Shown in pieces: positions 52,012 to 60,579 of a stretch of DNA of 62,347 nt. Below the pieces are notes generated by a model, which was not told the DNA's origin, did no database searches, and worked only from the letters and a program-made list of their open reading frames with translations. Numbering within the stretch: position 1 is the stretch's first letter; each line of letters starts with the position of its first letter. Source of the DNA: an uncultured Collinsella sp. (lineage in GTDB: Bacteria; Actinomycetota; Coriobacteriia; Coriobacteriales; Coriobacteriaceae); contig URZI01000010.1 of the NCBI GenBank assembly GCA_900552385.1, positions 1-62,347 of the forward strand. Direction: 5' to 3'. The translations under genes were made by a program, and so were the position numbers.

Positions 52012-55000
52012 GTGTATCTCAAGTCCCTCACGCTCAAAGGGTTCAAGTCGTTTGCCGACCGTGCCCATATGACGTTTGAGCCGGGCCTGACCGTCATAGT
52101 CGGTCCCAACGGCTCGGGAAAATCGAACATTTCCGACTCGATTCTGTGGGTCCTGGGCGAGCAGAGCGCCAAGCAGCTGCGCGGCCAGGCCATGGAGGAT
52201 GTCATCTTCTCGGGCTCGTCAGCGCGCAAGCCGGTGGGTGTCGCCGAGGTCACGTTGGTGCTCGATAACTCGGACCATATGCTGCCCGTCGATTTTGACG
52301 AGGTCGCCATCACCCGTCGCATGTATCGTTCGGGCGAAAGCGAGTACCTCATCAACTCGAGTCCGTGCCGCCTGATGGACATTCAGGACATCTTGCACGA
52401 TTCGGGCCTGGGCAAGGATACGCATTCCATCATCAGCCAGGGCAAGCTCGACGCCATTTTGCAGAGCCGCCCCGAGGAGCGCCGCGCCCTTATCGAGGAG
52501 GCCGCCGGCATCTCCAAACACAAGCGCCGCAAGGAGCGTGCGCTCAAAAAGATTAAGTCGATGGACGAGCACCTGACGCGTGCCCGCGACATCAATAAGG
52601 AAATCGCCCGTCAGCTGCGACCGTTGGAGCGTCAGGTCGATCGCGCGCGCAAGTACAAAGAGCTGTCCTCGCGCGCGAACGAGCTTACGCAGATGCTAGC
52701 CGTCGACGAGCTGCGTTCGCTGCAGTCGCAGTGGAATGACCTGGAGAGCCGTTCCAAGGAAGGTGCTGCCGAGCTGGAGCTTGCGCAGTACCGCATGGGC
52801 GAAAAGGAGCGCGAGCTCGAGAAGCTTCAGGTCATGCTCGAGGAAAAGGGCCTGTTTGTGGGCGACCTAGGCGAGCAGCGCCGTCATATGCAAGATGTGG
52901 TCGGCCGCATTAACTCCGACATGCGCCTGCTCGAGGAAAAGGGCCACAACATGGTGTCGCGCCTGTCTGACATGCGCGGGCAGATTTCGAGCTCCGAGCA
53001 TCAGCGTCGTCGCGTGGTCGAGGAGCTCGAGGACGCGCGTGCGCAGCTTGAGGAAGTGACCGGTGCGCATATGCAAGCCCAGGAGGACGTTGACGCCGCT
53101 GGTCCTGCTGCCGCTGAGCTCCACGAGCGGCGCGTGGCGCTCGACAATCAGATTTCGCAGCTTACGCGTGAGCAACGCGATGTGCAGCGCGTGGCCGACA
53201 ACGCCGCGCTCGAGCTCGCCAAGGTGAAGGACTCGCTGAGCAACGCTGAGGTCGAGGACAACATGTATGTCTCGCGCCTGGAGCAGATTGACGAGCAGCT
53301 CGAGGAGGTCACGGCCTCGCTCGAGAGCCGTCGCAACCGCGCAGAGGAGCTTGAGGGTGCTCTTGAGGAAGCGCGCCAGGCCCAGGTCGATGCGCGTGAG
53401 GCCACCGAGGTCGCCCGTGCGGCGCTGAAGGACTTGCGTGCCCGCGAGAGCGAGGCGCGCAACAAGCTGTCCGAGGTGCGCTCGGAGCTTGCCAGCCAAA
53501 AGAAGCTTGATGCCCGCATGGCCGACAGCTCGCCGCTCGTGAGCCGTCTGGTGGGTGCGTTGGGCGACGATGTCTCGGGTCGTCTGGGCGACGTGCTCGA
53601 GGCCCCGCGCGAGCTTGAGGGCCTGGTGGAGCAGCTACTTGCCGGCGATATCGATGCCCTGTTGTTTGATGACGCCGCCGCGCTTGAGCGTGCCGGTCGT
53701 GCGGCTCTGGACCAAAAGAAGGCCTCGGGTGAGGCGCTGCTGGTGGCGCGCGGCGTGAGCGGCTCTGCTGCCGCCGAGGGCGCTGCCGGTTCGCGTCTGG
53801 TCGATCGCCTTTCCGTGCGTGCCGGTTATGGCCCGATTGTCGAGGCGCTGCTCGGCGGCTATTACGTCGTTGACGATCTTGCTGCCGCGCTGTCGGCGCC
53901 GGTCGTTGAAGGCGTGACTTACGTGACCCCCGATGGCGCCCGCGTCGCCTGTGGCGGCCTGGTGCGCGTGGGACTCGATGCCGGCGAGGCTTCGGGTGCC
54001 CTGGAGCGCAAGCGTCGTATTCGCGAGCTGGAGGGCCTGGAGCCCGATCTGGCTGCGGTATTTGAGCATGCTTCGGACCAAGTCGTTGAGGCTAACGCGG
54101 CCGTCGAGGAGGCGCGTGCCGCCGAGGGTGATGCAGCCGGCGAGATCGCCCGTCTTGAGGGCGAGCGCCGCTCGCTGCTCTCCGAGATCGGCCGTCTGGA
54201 GCAAAGCGCCAACAATGCCGAGGTCGAGCGCGTGCGCATTTCCAAGCGCCGCGAACAGGCCGCCGAGGCCGTTCGTGCTGCGCGCCCGCGCGTTGACGAG
54301 CTCACTCGTTCGCGTGACGAGGCCCGTGCGCAGGCAAGCGACTTGGGGCTCCAGATTGCCGAAGCCAACGATGAGCTCGATCGCGTACGCCGTGACGATT
54401 CCGAGGCAGCCGGTAAGCTCGCCGATGCCAAGGTGCGTCTGGCCCAGACGAGCGAGCGCCTGCGTTCGCTGAAGGGCCGCGTTCCCGATCTGGAGCATCG
54501 TCTGGAGGGTATCGACCGCCGTATCCGCGGAACGCGCCAGGCTTCGCGCTCGCTTGAGCTGCTGCGACTGCGCGTCGATCCCATGCACGAGCGCTACTCG
54601 GCCCTGCTGGAGCGCGCCTCGGACTGGGCCGCGCGCCTGCGTGACCAGGCCTCTCTGGAGGAGGCGGACTCCGCTTCGCTCAAGAAGACCATTGAGGATG
54701 CCAAGGCAGAGGTTGCCCGCGCTAAGGAGCGAGTCGATACCGCCTCCGCCACGCAAAACGAGTTCAAGGTCGCGCGTGGCAAGCTCGAGGTGCAGGTAGA
54801 GGCCGCCATTAAGGCCATTACCGCCGATGGCACCACGGTACTCGAGGAAGCGCTCATGCTTCCGGCGCCCACGGACCGCGATGCCGCCGAGCGCGAACTC
54901 AACCAGCTTGTGCGCCAGATCAACAACCTTGGTCCCGTTAACCAAGTTGCCATGGAGGAGTACGAGCAGCTTAAGCGCCGCGCCGACTACATCGAGGAAC

Positions 55001-55548
55001 AGCTGGCCGATCTGGAGAGCGCGCGCAAGGCGCTCACCAAGATCACGGTGGCCATTGATCGTAAGATGCGCAAGGCGTTCCTGGTGACGTTTGAGAAGGT
55101 CGACGTGAACTTCCGCGAGATCTTCGCAATGCTCTTCCCGGGTGGTCAGGCTCATCTGGAGATGACCGATCCCGAGCATCCGGCCGAGACGGGCATTGAG
55201 GTCGTGGCACAGCCGCGCGGCAAGCGCATCACCAAGATGATGCTCATGTCGGGCGGCGAGAAGAGTCTGACGGCGCTCGCCCTGCTCTTTGCCGTGTACC
55301 GTACGCGCACGGTGCCGTTCTATGTGCTGGACGAGGTTGAGGCGGCGCTCGACGACGCCAACCTGTCCAAGCTCATCGGCGCCCTCGATGTGTTGCGTTC
55401 CGATACGCAGCTCTTGGTCATTTCGCATCAGCGCCGTACTATGGAGGACGCTGACGTCCTCTATGGCGTCTCGATGCAAGCCGACGGCGTCAGTCGCGTC
55501 GTCTCGCAAAAACTCGATCGCGAAACCGGAAAGGTCGTGAATGCATAA
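52012..55548 (+). CDS. smc: Chromosome segregation ATPase SMC
   Basis: 1178 residues from GTG 52012. Walker A GPNGSGKS spans 31-38, then ~330 residues of coiled coil, a hinge domain about 500-660 (GDDVSGRLGDVLEAPRELEG, GYGPIVEALLGGYYVVDDLA), a second coiled coil, the ABC signature SGGE at 1080-1083 and Walker B VLDEVEAALDD (D1107, E1108). Condenses and segregates chromosomes with ScpAB. The rnc-smc-ftsY-ffh order is the usual Gram-positive arrangement. Confidence 0.97.
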   Translation: MYLKSLTLKGFKSFADRAHMTFEPGLTVIVGPNGSGKSNISDSILWVLGEQSAKQLRGQAMEDVIFSGSSARKPVGVAEVTLVLDNSDHMLPVDFDEVAITRRMYRSGESEYLINSSPCRLMDIQDILHDSGLGKDTHSIISQGKLDAILQSRPEERRALIEEAAGISKHKRRKERALKKIKSMDEHLTRARDINKEIARQLRPLERQVDRARKYKELSSRANELTQMLAVDELRSLQSQWNDLESRSKEGAAELELAQYRMGEKERELEKLQVMLEEKGLFVGDLGEQRRHMQDVVGRINSDMRLLEEKGHNMVSRLSDMRGQISSSEHQRRRVVEELEDARAQLEEVTGAHMQAQEDVDAAGPAAAELHERRVALDNQISQLTREQRDVQRVADNAALELAKVKDSLSNAEVEDNMYVSRLEQIDEQLEEVTASLESRRNRAEELEGALEEARQAQVDAREATEVARAALKDLRARESEARNKLSEVRSELASQKKLDARMADSSPLVSRLVGALGDDVSGRLGDVLEAPRELEGLVEQLLAGDIDALLFDDAAALERAGRAALDQKKASGEALLVARGVSGSAAAEGAAGSRLVDRLSVRAGYGPIVEALLGGYYVVDDLAAALSAPVVEGVTYVTPDGARVACGGLVRVGLDAGEASGALERKRRIRELEGLEPDLAAVFEHASDQVVEANAAVEEARAAEGDAAGEIARLEGERRSLLSEIGRLEQSANNAEVERVRISKRREQAAEAVRAARPRVDELTRSRDEARAQASDLGLQIAEANDELDRVRRDDSEAAGKLADAKVRLAQTSERLRSLKGRVPDLEHRLEGIDRRIRGTRQASRSLELLRLRVDPMHERYSALLERASDWAARLRDQASLEEADSASLKKTIEDAKAEVARAKERVDTASATQNEFKVARGKLEVQVEAAIKAITADGTTVLEEALMLPAPTDRDAAERELNQLVRQINNLGPVNQVAMEEYEQLKRRADYIEEQLADLESARKALTKITVAIDRKMRKAFLVTFEKVDVNFREIFAMLFPGGQAHLEMTDPEHPAETGIEVVAQPRGKRITKMMLMSGGEKSLTALALLFAVYRTRTVPFYVLDEVEAALDDANLSKLIGALDVLRSDTQLLVISHQRRTMEDADVLYGVSMQADGVSRVVSQKLDRETGKVVNA

Positions 55549-56465
55549 TGGGATTCTTTGACGCTCTCTCGCGCGGACTTGAGCGCAGCCGCGAGGCACT
55601 CAACGAGGTCTTCTACTTTGGCGGCGAGGTCGACGAGGACTTTTGGGAGGACCTGGAGGACACCCTCGTCATGGGTGACATGGGTGCCGAGGTCGCCATT
55701 CAGGTCTCTGATGACCTGCGCGACGCCGCGGCCAAGAAGAACCTCAAGACCGCTCCGCAGCTCCGTCGTGCTCTGGCCGAGCAGCTCGAGCAGCACTTTG
55801 TGCCCATCGAGCGCGATCCGTTTTCCGATACGCCGAGCTGCGTGCTGTTTGTGGGCATTAACGGTGCCGGCAAGACCACGACGGTCGGTAAGATCGCGAG
55901 CGCCATGGCCGCCCGCGGCAAGAACGTCGTGATCGGTTCGGCCGATACCTTCCGCGCTGCCGCTATCGAGCAGCTCGATGTGTGGGGCCAGCGCGCTGGC
56001 GTCCCCGTCATCAAGCGCGACCGCGGCTCCGACCCGGCAAGTGTTTGCTACGACGTGCTCGACGAGGCCGACAAGCGCGGCAGCGACCTGGTGCTCATCG
56101 ATACCGCCGGTCGTCTGCACACGAGCCCCGAGCTCATGCGCGAGCTTGCCAAGGTGGTCAATGTGACCCGTAAGCGCGCCGCCAATATGGCCGCCGGCCC
56201 CATGCCCGTCTATGTCGTGCTCGTGATCGATGCCGCAACGGGCCAAAACGGCCTCAACCAGGCGCTCGAGTTTAACGAGGCGCTTGGCCTGGATGGTATT
56301 ATCATGACAAAGCTCGACGGCACGGCAAAGGGCGGTATCGCCATGGCCGTGGCCGAGAAGCTTAAGCTCCCGATCCTGCGCGTGGGCGTGGGCGAGCAGG
56401 TCGATGACCTTCAGGAGTTCAATGCCAAAGATTTCTGCCGCGCCCTGGTGGGCGAGTCCAATTAA
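55548..56465 (+). CDS. ftsY: Signal recognition particle receptor FtsY
   Basis: 305 residues, start overlapping the smc stop by one base. A short N-terminal part without the long acidic A-domain, then the N domain and GTPase: GINGAGKTTTVGKIA, GSADTFRAAAIEQLDVWGQR, IDTAGRLHTSPELMRELAKV, TKLDGTAKGGIAMAVAEKL and VGVGEQVDDL. Docks ribosome-SRP complexes at the membrane. Confidence 0.96.
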   Translation: MGFFDALSRGLERSREALNEVFYFGGEVDEDFWEDLEDTLVMGDMGAEVAIQVSDDLRDAAAKKNLKTAPQLRRALAEQLEQHFVPIERDPFSDTPSCVLFVGINGAGKTTTVGKIASAMAARGKNVVIGSADTFRAAAIEQLDVWGQRAGVPVIKRDRGSDPASVCYDVLDEADKRGSDLVLIDTAGRLHTSPELMRELAKVVNVTRKRAANMAAGPMPVYVVLVIDAATGQNGLNQALEFNEALGLDGIIMTKLDGTAKGGIAMAVAEKLKLPILRVGVGEQVDDLQEFNAKDFCRALVGESN

Positions 56466-56475
56466 GGAGTGACTA

Positions 56476-57951
56476 GTGTTTGATTCTCTGAGCGATCGCC
56501 TCAACGACACATTTGACCGCCTGCGCGGCAAGGGTAAGCTGACCGAGGCCGATATCACCTCTGCCATGCGCGACATTCGCATGGCGTTGCTCGAGGCCGA
56601 CGTCAACTTTAAGGTCGTCAAGGAGTTTGTCGCCAAGACCAAGGAGCGCTGCATGACCGCCGAGGTCATGGAGTCGCTGTCGCCGGCGCAAAACGTCGTC
56701 AAGATCGTGCTCGACGAGCTCACCGAGATGCTCGGTTCCACCGAGAGCAAGCTCGTCTTTAGCAACCGCATCCCCAATGTCATCATGCTCGTGGGCCTGC
56801 AGGGCTCCGGTAAGACTACGGCAGCCATAAAGCTGGCTTATCTGCTCAAGAAGCAGGGTCGCTCACCGCTACTCGCCGCGTGCGACGTCTACCGTCCTGC
56901 CGCTGCCGACCAGCTGGCCACGCTTGGCGGAGAGATCGGCGTGCCGGTCTTCCGCGGTGACGGCGAGCACCCGGTCGATATCGCCAAGGGCGCCATCCAG
57001 GAGGCCGTCGACCACCTGCGCGACGTTGTCATCGTCGATACCGCCGGTCGCCTGCAGATCGACGAGCAGATGATGCAGGAGGCCGTGGACATCAAGAAGG
57101 CCGTCAAGCCCGATCAGGTGCTGATGGTCGTTGATGCCATGACCGGTCAGGATATCGTCAACGTCGTCTCGACCTTCGCCGAGCGCACCGACTTTGACGG
57201 CGTGATCATCTCCAAGCTCGACGGCGATGCCCGTGGCGGCGGCGCGCTTTCCGTGCGCCAGGTGACCGGCAAGCCCATCAAGTTCGTGAGCATGGGCGAG
57301 AAGCCCGATTCGCTTGAGCCGTTCTATCCCGATCGTATGGCCAAGCGCATTCTTGGCATGGGCGACGTTGTCGGCATTATCGAGAAGGCCCAGGAGGCGG
57401 CCGACGCCGAGCAGCTCGAGGCTGCCGAGCGAATGCTGCGCGAGGGCTTCACCATGAACGACATGCTCGACCAGATGAAGGCCGTCAAGAAGATGGGCGG
57501 CATGAAGGGCATCCTGGGCATGCTCCCCGGCGGCCAGCGTGCGCTCAACCAGATGGGTGGCAACCTGGACGAGGGCATCTTCGATAAGAACGAGGCCATT
57601 ATCATGTCGATGACCAAGGAGGAGCGTCTTCGTCCCTCCATCATTAATGGCCAGCGCCGTGCCCGCATTGCCAAGGGCGCCGGCGTGACCCCCACCGAGG
57701 TCAATAGCCTTATGAAGCAGTGGGGCGAGATGAACAAGATGATGGGCCGCATGCGCACGATGGCCAATCAGGCACAGGCCGGCGGCAAGAAGGGCAAAAA
57801 GGGTAAGAAGGGCAAAAAGATGCGCATGCCCAATATTCCCGGCCTAGATGCCATGGGTCTGGGCGGTATGGGTGGCCTGGGAACGGGCGGCCCCAAGTCC
57901 GATATGGACCTGCTGCGCCAGATGGAAGCGCAGATGCGCAACAAGAAGTAA
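56476..57951 (+). CDS. ffh: Signal recognition particle protein Ffh
   Basis: 491 residues from GTG 56476 (AAGGAG upstream). N domain, GTPase (GLQGSGKTTAAIKLAYLLKK, CDVYRPAAADQLATLGGEIG, VDTAGRLQIDEQMMQEAVDI, SKLDGDARGGGALSVRQVTG), then the Met-rich M domain that holds signal sequences and 4.5S RNA (NDMLDQMKAVKKMGGMKGIL). A Gly/Lys/Met-rich tail closes the protein. Confidence 0.96.
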   Translation: MFDSLSDRLNDTFDRLRGKGKLTEADITSAMRDIRMALLEADVNFKVVKEFVAKTKERCMTAEVMESLSPAQNVVKIVLDELTEMLGSTESKLVFSNRIPNVIMLVGLQGSGKTTAAIKLAYLLKKQGRSPLLAACDVYRPAAADQLATLGGEIGVPVFRGDGEHPVDIAKGAIQEAVDHLRDVVIVDTAGRLQIDEQMMQEAVDIKKAVKPDQVLMVVDAMTGQDIVNVVSTFAERTDFDGVIISKLDGDARGGGALSVRQVTGKPIKFVSMGEKPDSLEPFYPDRMAKRILGMGDVVGIIEKAQEAADAEQLEAAERMLREGFTMNDMLDQMKAVKKMGGMKGILGMLPGGQRALNQMGGNLDEGIFDKNEAIIMSMTKEERLRPSIINGQRRARIAKGAGVTPTEVNSLMKQWGEMNKMMGRMRTMANQAQAGGKKGKKGKKGKKMRMPNIPGLDAMGLGGMGGLGTGGPKSDMDLLRQMEAQMRNKK

Positions 57952-57971
57952 CGACTAGTTGAGTCGTGTAT

Positions 57972-58011
57972 GGCGAAGGCCGCCTGGATGGTATTCCAGG
58001 CGGCCTTCGCC
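57972..58011 (+). terminator. Strong terminator after ffh
   Basis: Perfect 16-bp inverted repeat GGCGAAGGCCGCCTGG (57972-57987) and CCAGGCGGCCTTCGCC (57996-58011), loop ATGGTATT. Its tail CGTTTGTT is the unit that is tandemly repeated downstream. Confidence 0.9.
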
Positions 58012-58063
58012 GTTTGTTCGCCGTTTGTTCGCCGTTTGTTCGCCGTTTGTTCGCCGTTTGTTC
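58009..58063. repeat. Five exact 11-bp tandem repeats
   Basis: GCCGTTTGTTC is repeated five times without change from 58009 to 58063, and a degenerate sixth copy follows. The first copy starts in the right arm of the ffh terminator. No CRISPR features: no spacers, period 11. Confidence 0.95.
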
Positions 58064-58111
58064 GCTGGTTGTCGCACGCGTGGAAGCGCGTTCTCGACGA
58101 GGTGCTTGCCG

Positions 58112-58876
58112 CTAGTGACAGCCGCAGTCTTCGTGCCCGTCATGGTCGTGGTGACCGTGGCAGCCGCAGGACTCGCCATGCTCGTGGATGTGCTCGTGGT
58201 CATGTCCATGGCAGTCGCAGGTGGCCTCGCCGTTCTGTGCGAGCGTGCCGGCGATAAGTGCCTCGACGCAAGTGTCGCAGTTGCCCTGGGCACCTGCGTA
58301 TACCGTGATGCCGGCTTGTGCAAGCGCGTTGATAGCGCCACCGCCGATACCGCCGCAGATGAGCGCGTCCACGCCGCCGTTGGCGAGCAGACCCGCCAGG
58401 GCGCCGTGACCGGTGCCACCGGTGCCCACGACCTGCTCGTTGAGCACCTTGCCGTCCTCAATGTCGTAGATCTTGAACTGCTCGCTGCGGCCAAAGTGCA
58501 TAAAGATGTTGCCGTTGTCGTACGTGGTTGCCACCCTCATGGTGTCGACCTCCTTTGCTGGCCATGCGGCCGTTGTCGTGGTGATGGGGGAGTACGCGAT
58601 GTTTCCGCCTTCGATGACGATCGCCCGTCCATTGACCAGCGCGTTTGCCACCTTGCGATGCGCGCGGCTGCAGATTGCCGCCACCGTGGCGCGGGCAATG
58701 CTCATGCACTGGGCGACTTCCTCCTGATTGAGGCCTTCCAGGTCGCATAGGCGCAGGACCTCGAGCTCGTCGACTGTCATATCGATAGCGTCTCCGCTCG
58801 CCAGGCCATCGGGGGTAAAACCGCGATATTCGGGGATGATCCCAACGCGGCGTAATTTTTCTCGTCTTCCTGCCAT
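58112..58876 (-). CDS. UPF0251 (DUF134) regulator fused to NifX/NifB-like domain, His/Cys-rich tail
   Basis: 254 residues from ATG 58876 (minus strand) with GGAGAG upstream. Residues 1 to about 95 are a DUF134 helix-turn-helix (RVGIIPEYRGFTPDGL; VLRLCDLEGLNQEEVAQCMS). From M113 a dinitrogenase iron-molybdenum cofactor-type domain follows (MRVATTYDNGNIFMHFGRSE, VGTGGTGHGALAGLLANGGV, ICGGIGGGAINALAQAGI). The last ~35 residues are a metal-binding tail of His and Cys pairs. Inside the frame, AAAGGAGGT (58556-58548) sits seven bases before M113, so the NifX-like part may also be made alone (142 residues, 58540-58112). Likely metal- or cofactor-responsive; ligand unknown. Confidence 0.82.
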   Translation of the reverse strand: MAGRREKLRRVGIIPEYRGFTPDGLASGDAIDMTVDELEVLRLCDLEGLNQEEVAQCMSIARATVAAICSRAHRKVANALVNGRAIVIEGGNIAYSPITTTTAAWPAKEVDTMRVATTYDNGNIFMHFGRSEQFKIYDIEDGKVLNEQVVGTGGTGHGALAGLLANGGVDALICGGIGGGAINALAQAGITVYAGAQGNCDTCVEALIAGTLAQNGEATCDCHGHDHEHIHEHGESCGCHGHHDHDGHEDCGCH

Positions 58877-58890
58877 ACACTCTCCAAATC

Positions 58891-58955
58891 TGACATATGT
58901 CAGTAATAGGATAGCGCGCATGCGGAAGCGTACAAGCTATTTTTGGCATATGTCA
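58891..58955. promoter_or_regulatory. Pair of TGACATATGTCA-type palindromes between divergent genes
   Basis: TGACATATGTCA (58891-58902) is a perfect 12-bp palindrome and TGGCATATGTCA (58944-58955) is a one-mismatch copy 53 bp away. On the minus strand TTGTAC and TATCCT, 16 bases apart, lie between them as a possible promoter. They are the best operator candidates for the DUF134-type regulator encoded alongside. Confidence 0.65.
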
Positions 58956-59093
58956 GAAAAAGGCAAAGGTGTTCCGCTTGCGAATGCAGAGCCGTGCTAC
59001 CGTGCATTGCGTGTGCCTACCCTAGTGTCCATTCCGACACTGCGCGCCTGGGCTACAATAAAAATCGCTTATAGGCGACTGACAGGAGGGTCA

Positions 59094-59942
59094 ATGAGCA
59101 AAGCTGATCAACAGTTTGTAACCATGTGCCGCGATATCTTGGACCATGGCACCACGACCGAGGGCCAAAAGGTCCGCCCGGTGTGGGAGGACGGCACCCC
59201 TGCCTATACCATTAAAAACTTTGGCGTCACGGCGCGCTACGACCTGCGCGAAGAGTTCCCTGCGCTCACCCTGCGCCGCACGGCTCTTAAGTCTGCGATG
59301 GACGAGATCCTGTGGATCTATCAAAAGAAGTCTAATAACGTCCACGATCTTAATAGCCATATTTGGGACGAGTGGGCCGACGAGACTGGCTCCATCGGCA
59401 AGGCCTACGGGTACCAAATTGGCCAGAAAAGCCATTATGCCGAGGGCGATTTCGACCAGATGGACCGCGTGCTGTACGACCTCAAGAACACGCCGTATAG
59501 CCGTCGCATTATGACGAATACCTATGTGTTCAGCGACTTGTCCGAGATGCACCTGTATCCGTGCGCGTACAGCGTGACGTATAACGTGACGCAGCGTCCG
59601 CAGGACGACAAGCCAACGCTCAATATGATTCTCAACCAGCGCAGCCAGGACATTTTGGCCGCGAACAACTGGAATGTGTGCCAGTACGCCATCTTGCTGA
59701 TGATGGTCGCACAGTCGGTCGATATGATTCCGGGTGAGCTGCTGCATGTGATTGCCGATGCCCACATTTACGACCGCCACGTCGATATCGTCCGTGAGCT
59801 TATCGAGCGCCCGCAGTTTGCGGCGCCCAAGGTAACGCTGAACCCCGACGTGCACGATTTCTATGCGTTTACGACCGATGACCTGATTGTGGAGGGCTAC
59901 GAGCACGGTCCGCAGGTCAAGAACATCCCCATTGCGGTGTAG
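59094..59942 (+). CDS. thyA: Thymidylate synthase
   Basis: 282 residues from ATG 59094 with ACAGGAGGG upstream. Methylates dUMP to dTMP with methylenetetrahydrofolate. The catalytic cysteine is Cys157 in LYPCAYSVTYNV; RRIMTNTYVF supplies the phosphate-binding arginines, and NILNQRSQDILAANNWNVCQ-like and LHVIADAHIYDRHVDI complete the active site. Followed by dihydrofolate reductase, which regenerates its cofactor. Confidence 0.95.
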   Translation: MSKADQQFVTMCRDILDHGTTTEGQKVRPVWEDGTPAYTIKNFGVTARYDLREEFPALTLRRTALKSAMDEILWIYQKKSNNVHDLNSHIWDEWADETGSIGKAYGYQIGQKSHYAEGDFDQMDRVLYDLKNTPYSRRIMTNTYVFSDLSEMHLYPCAYSVTYNVTQRPQDDKPTLNMILNQRSQDILAANNWNVCQYAILLMMVAQSVDMIPGELLHVIADAHIYDRHVDIVRELIERPQFAAPKVTLNPDVHDFYAFTTDDLIVEGYEHGPQVKNIPIAV

Positions 59943-59951
59943 GTGGCACTC

Positions 59952-60470
59952 ATGACGTGTAAGCTTTCTGCCATTGTCGCCGTGTGTGACGACTGGGGCA
60001 TTGGGTGCGAGGGCGACATGGTAGTGTCCAATCGCGCCGACATGCGCCATTTTGTTGCGTGCACCAAAGGTTGCCCGGTTATTATGGGGCGTAAGACCCT
60101 GCTGAGTTTTCCCGGCGGGCGTCCTCTCAAGAACCGCCGCAATATCGTGCTTACGCGCGATATGGGCTTTGCCCGCGAGGGCGTCGACGTGGTGCATAGC
60201 ATCGACGAGGCGCTCGCCGCGGTTGCCGATGAGCCCGTTGCCTGGGTGATCGGTGGCGGCGATGTCTATCGGCAGTTTTTGCCGTATTGCGTCGAGGCCG
60301 AGGTCACGCATAACCACTGCGTCCATGTTGTGGATACGTACTTTCCCGATTTGGAAGCCGATCCTGCGTGGAAGATTGCGCAGCGTAGCGGGGTCGCGAC
60401 GATTGCCGCCGGTGAGGGTGACGAGGGCGTCGATTATGAGTTCGTGACGTATCGTCGCGTTGAGGCGTAA
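59952..60470 (+). CDS. folA: Dihydrofolate reductase
   Basis: 172 residues from ATG 59952 (GGTGG five bases upstream; GTG 59943 is an alternative). Motifs: LSAIVAVCDDWGIGCEGDMV, then RHFVACTKGCPVIMGRKTLL, NRRNIVLTRD, and AWVIGGGDVYRQFLPYCVEA. The catalytic acid lies in SNRADMRHF. NADPH-dependent reduction of dihydrofolate made by ThyA. Confidence 0.93.
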   Translation: MTCKLSAIVAVCDDWGIGCEGDMVVSNRADMRHFVACTKGCPVIMGRKTLLSFPGGRPLKNRRNIVLTRDMGFAREGVDVVHSIDEALAAVADEPVAWVIGGGDVYRQFLPYCVEAEVTHNHCVHVVDTYFPDLEADPAWKIAQRSGVATIAAGEGDEGVDYEFVTYRRVEA

Positions 60471-60579
60471 ATCGTCTGGTGTGAACGGTATCATCGGGTT
60501 GATTGAATGCATGGGGCGGCGCTTAGCGTCGCCTCGTTTGGTATAGATGTGCTGTAAAGAAAGGTGCGGGCTGGCTGCT

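Noticed and set aside
58009..58063. CRISPR array
   Set aside because: The repeats are 11 bp with no spacers between them and no cas genes nearby; it is a minisatellite.
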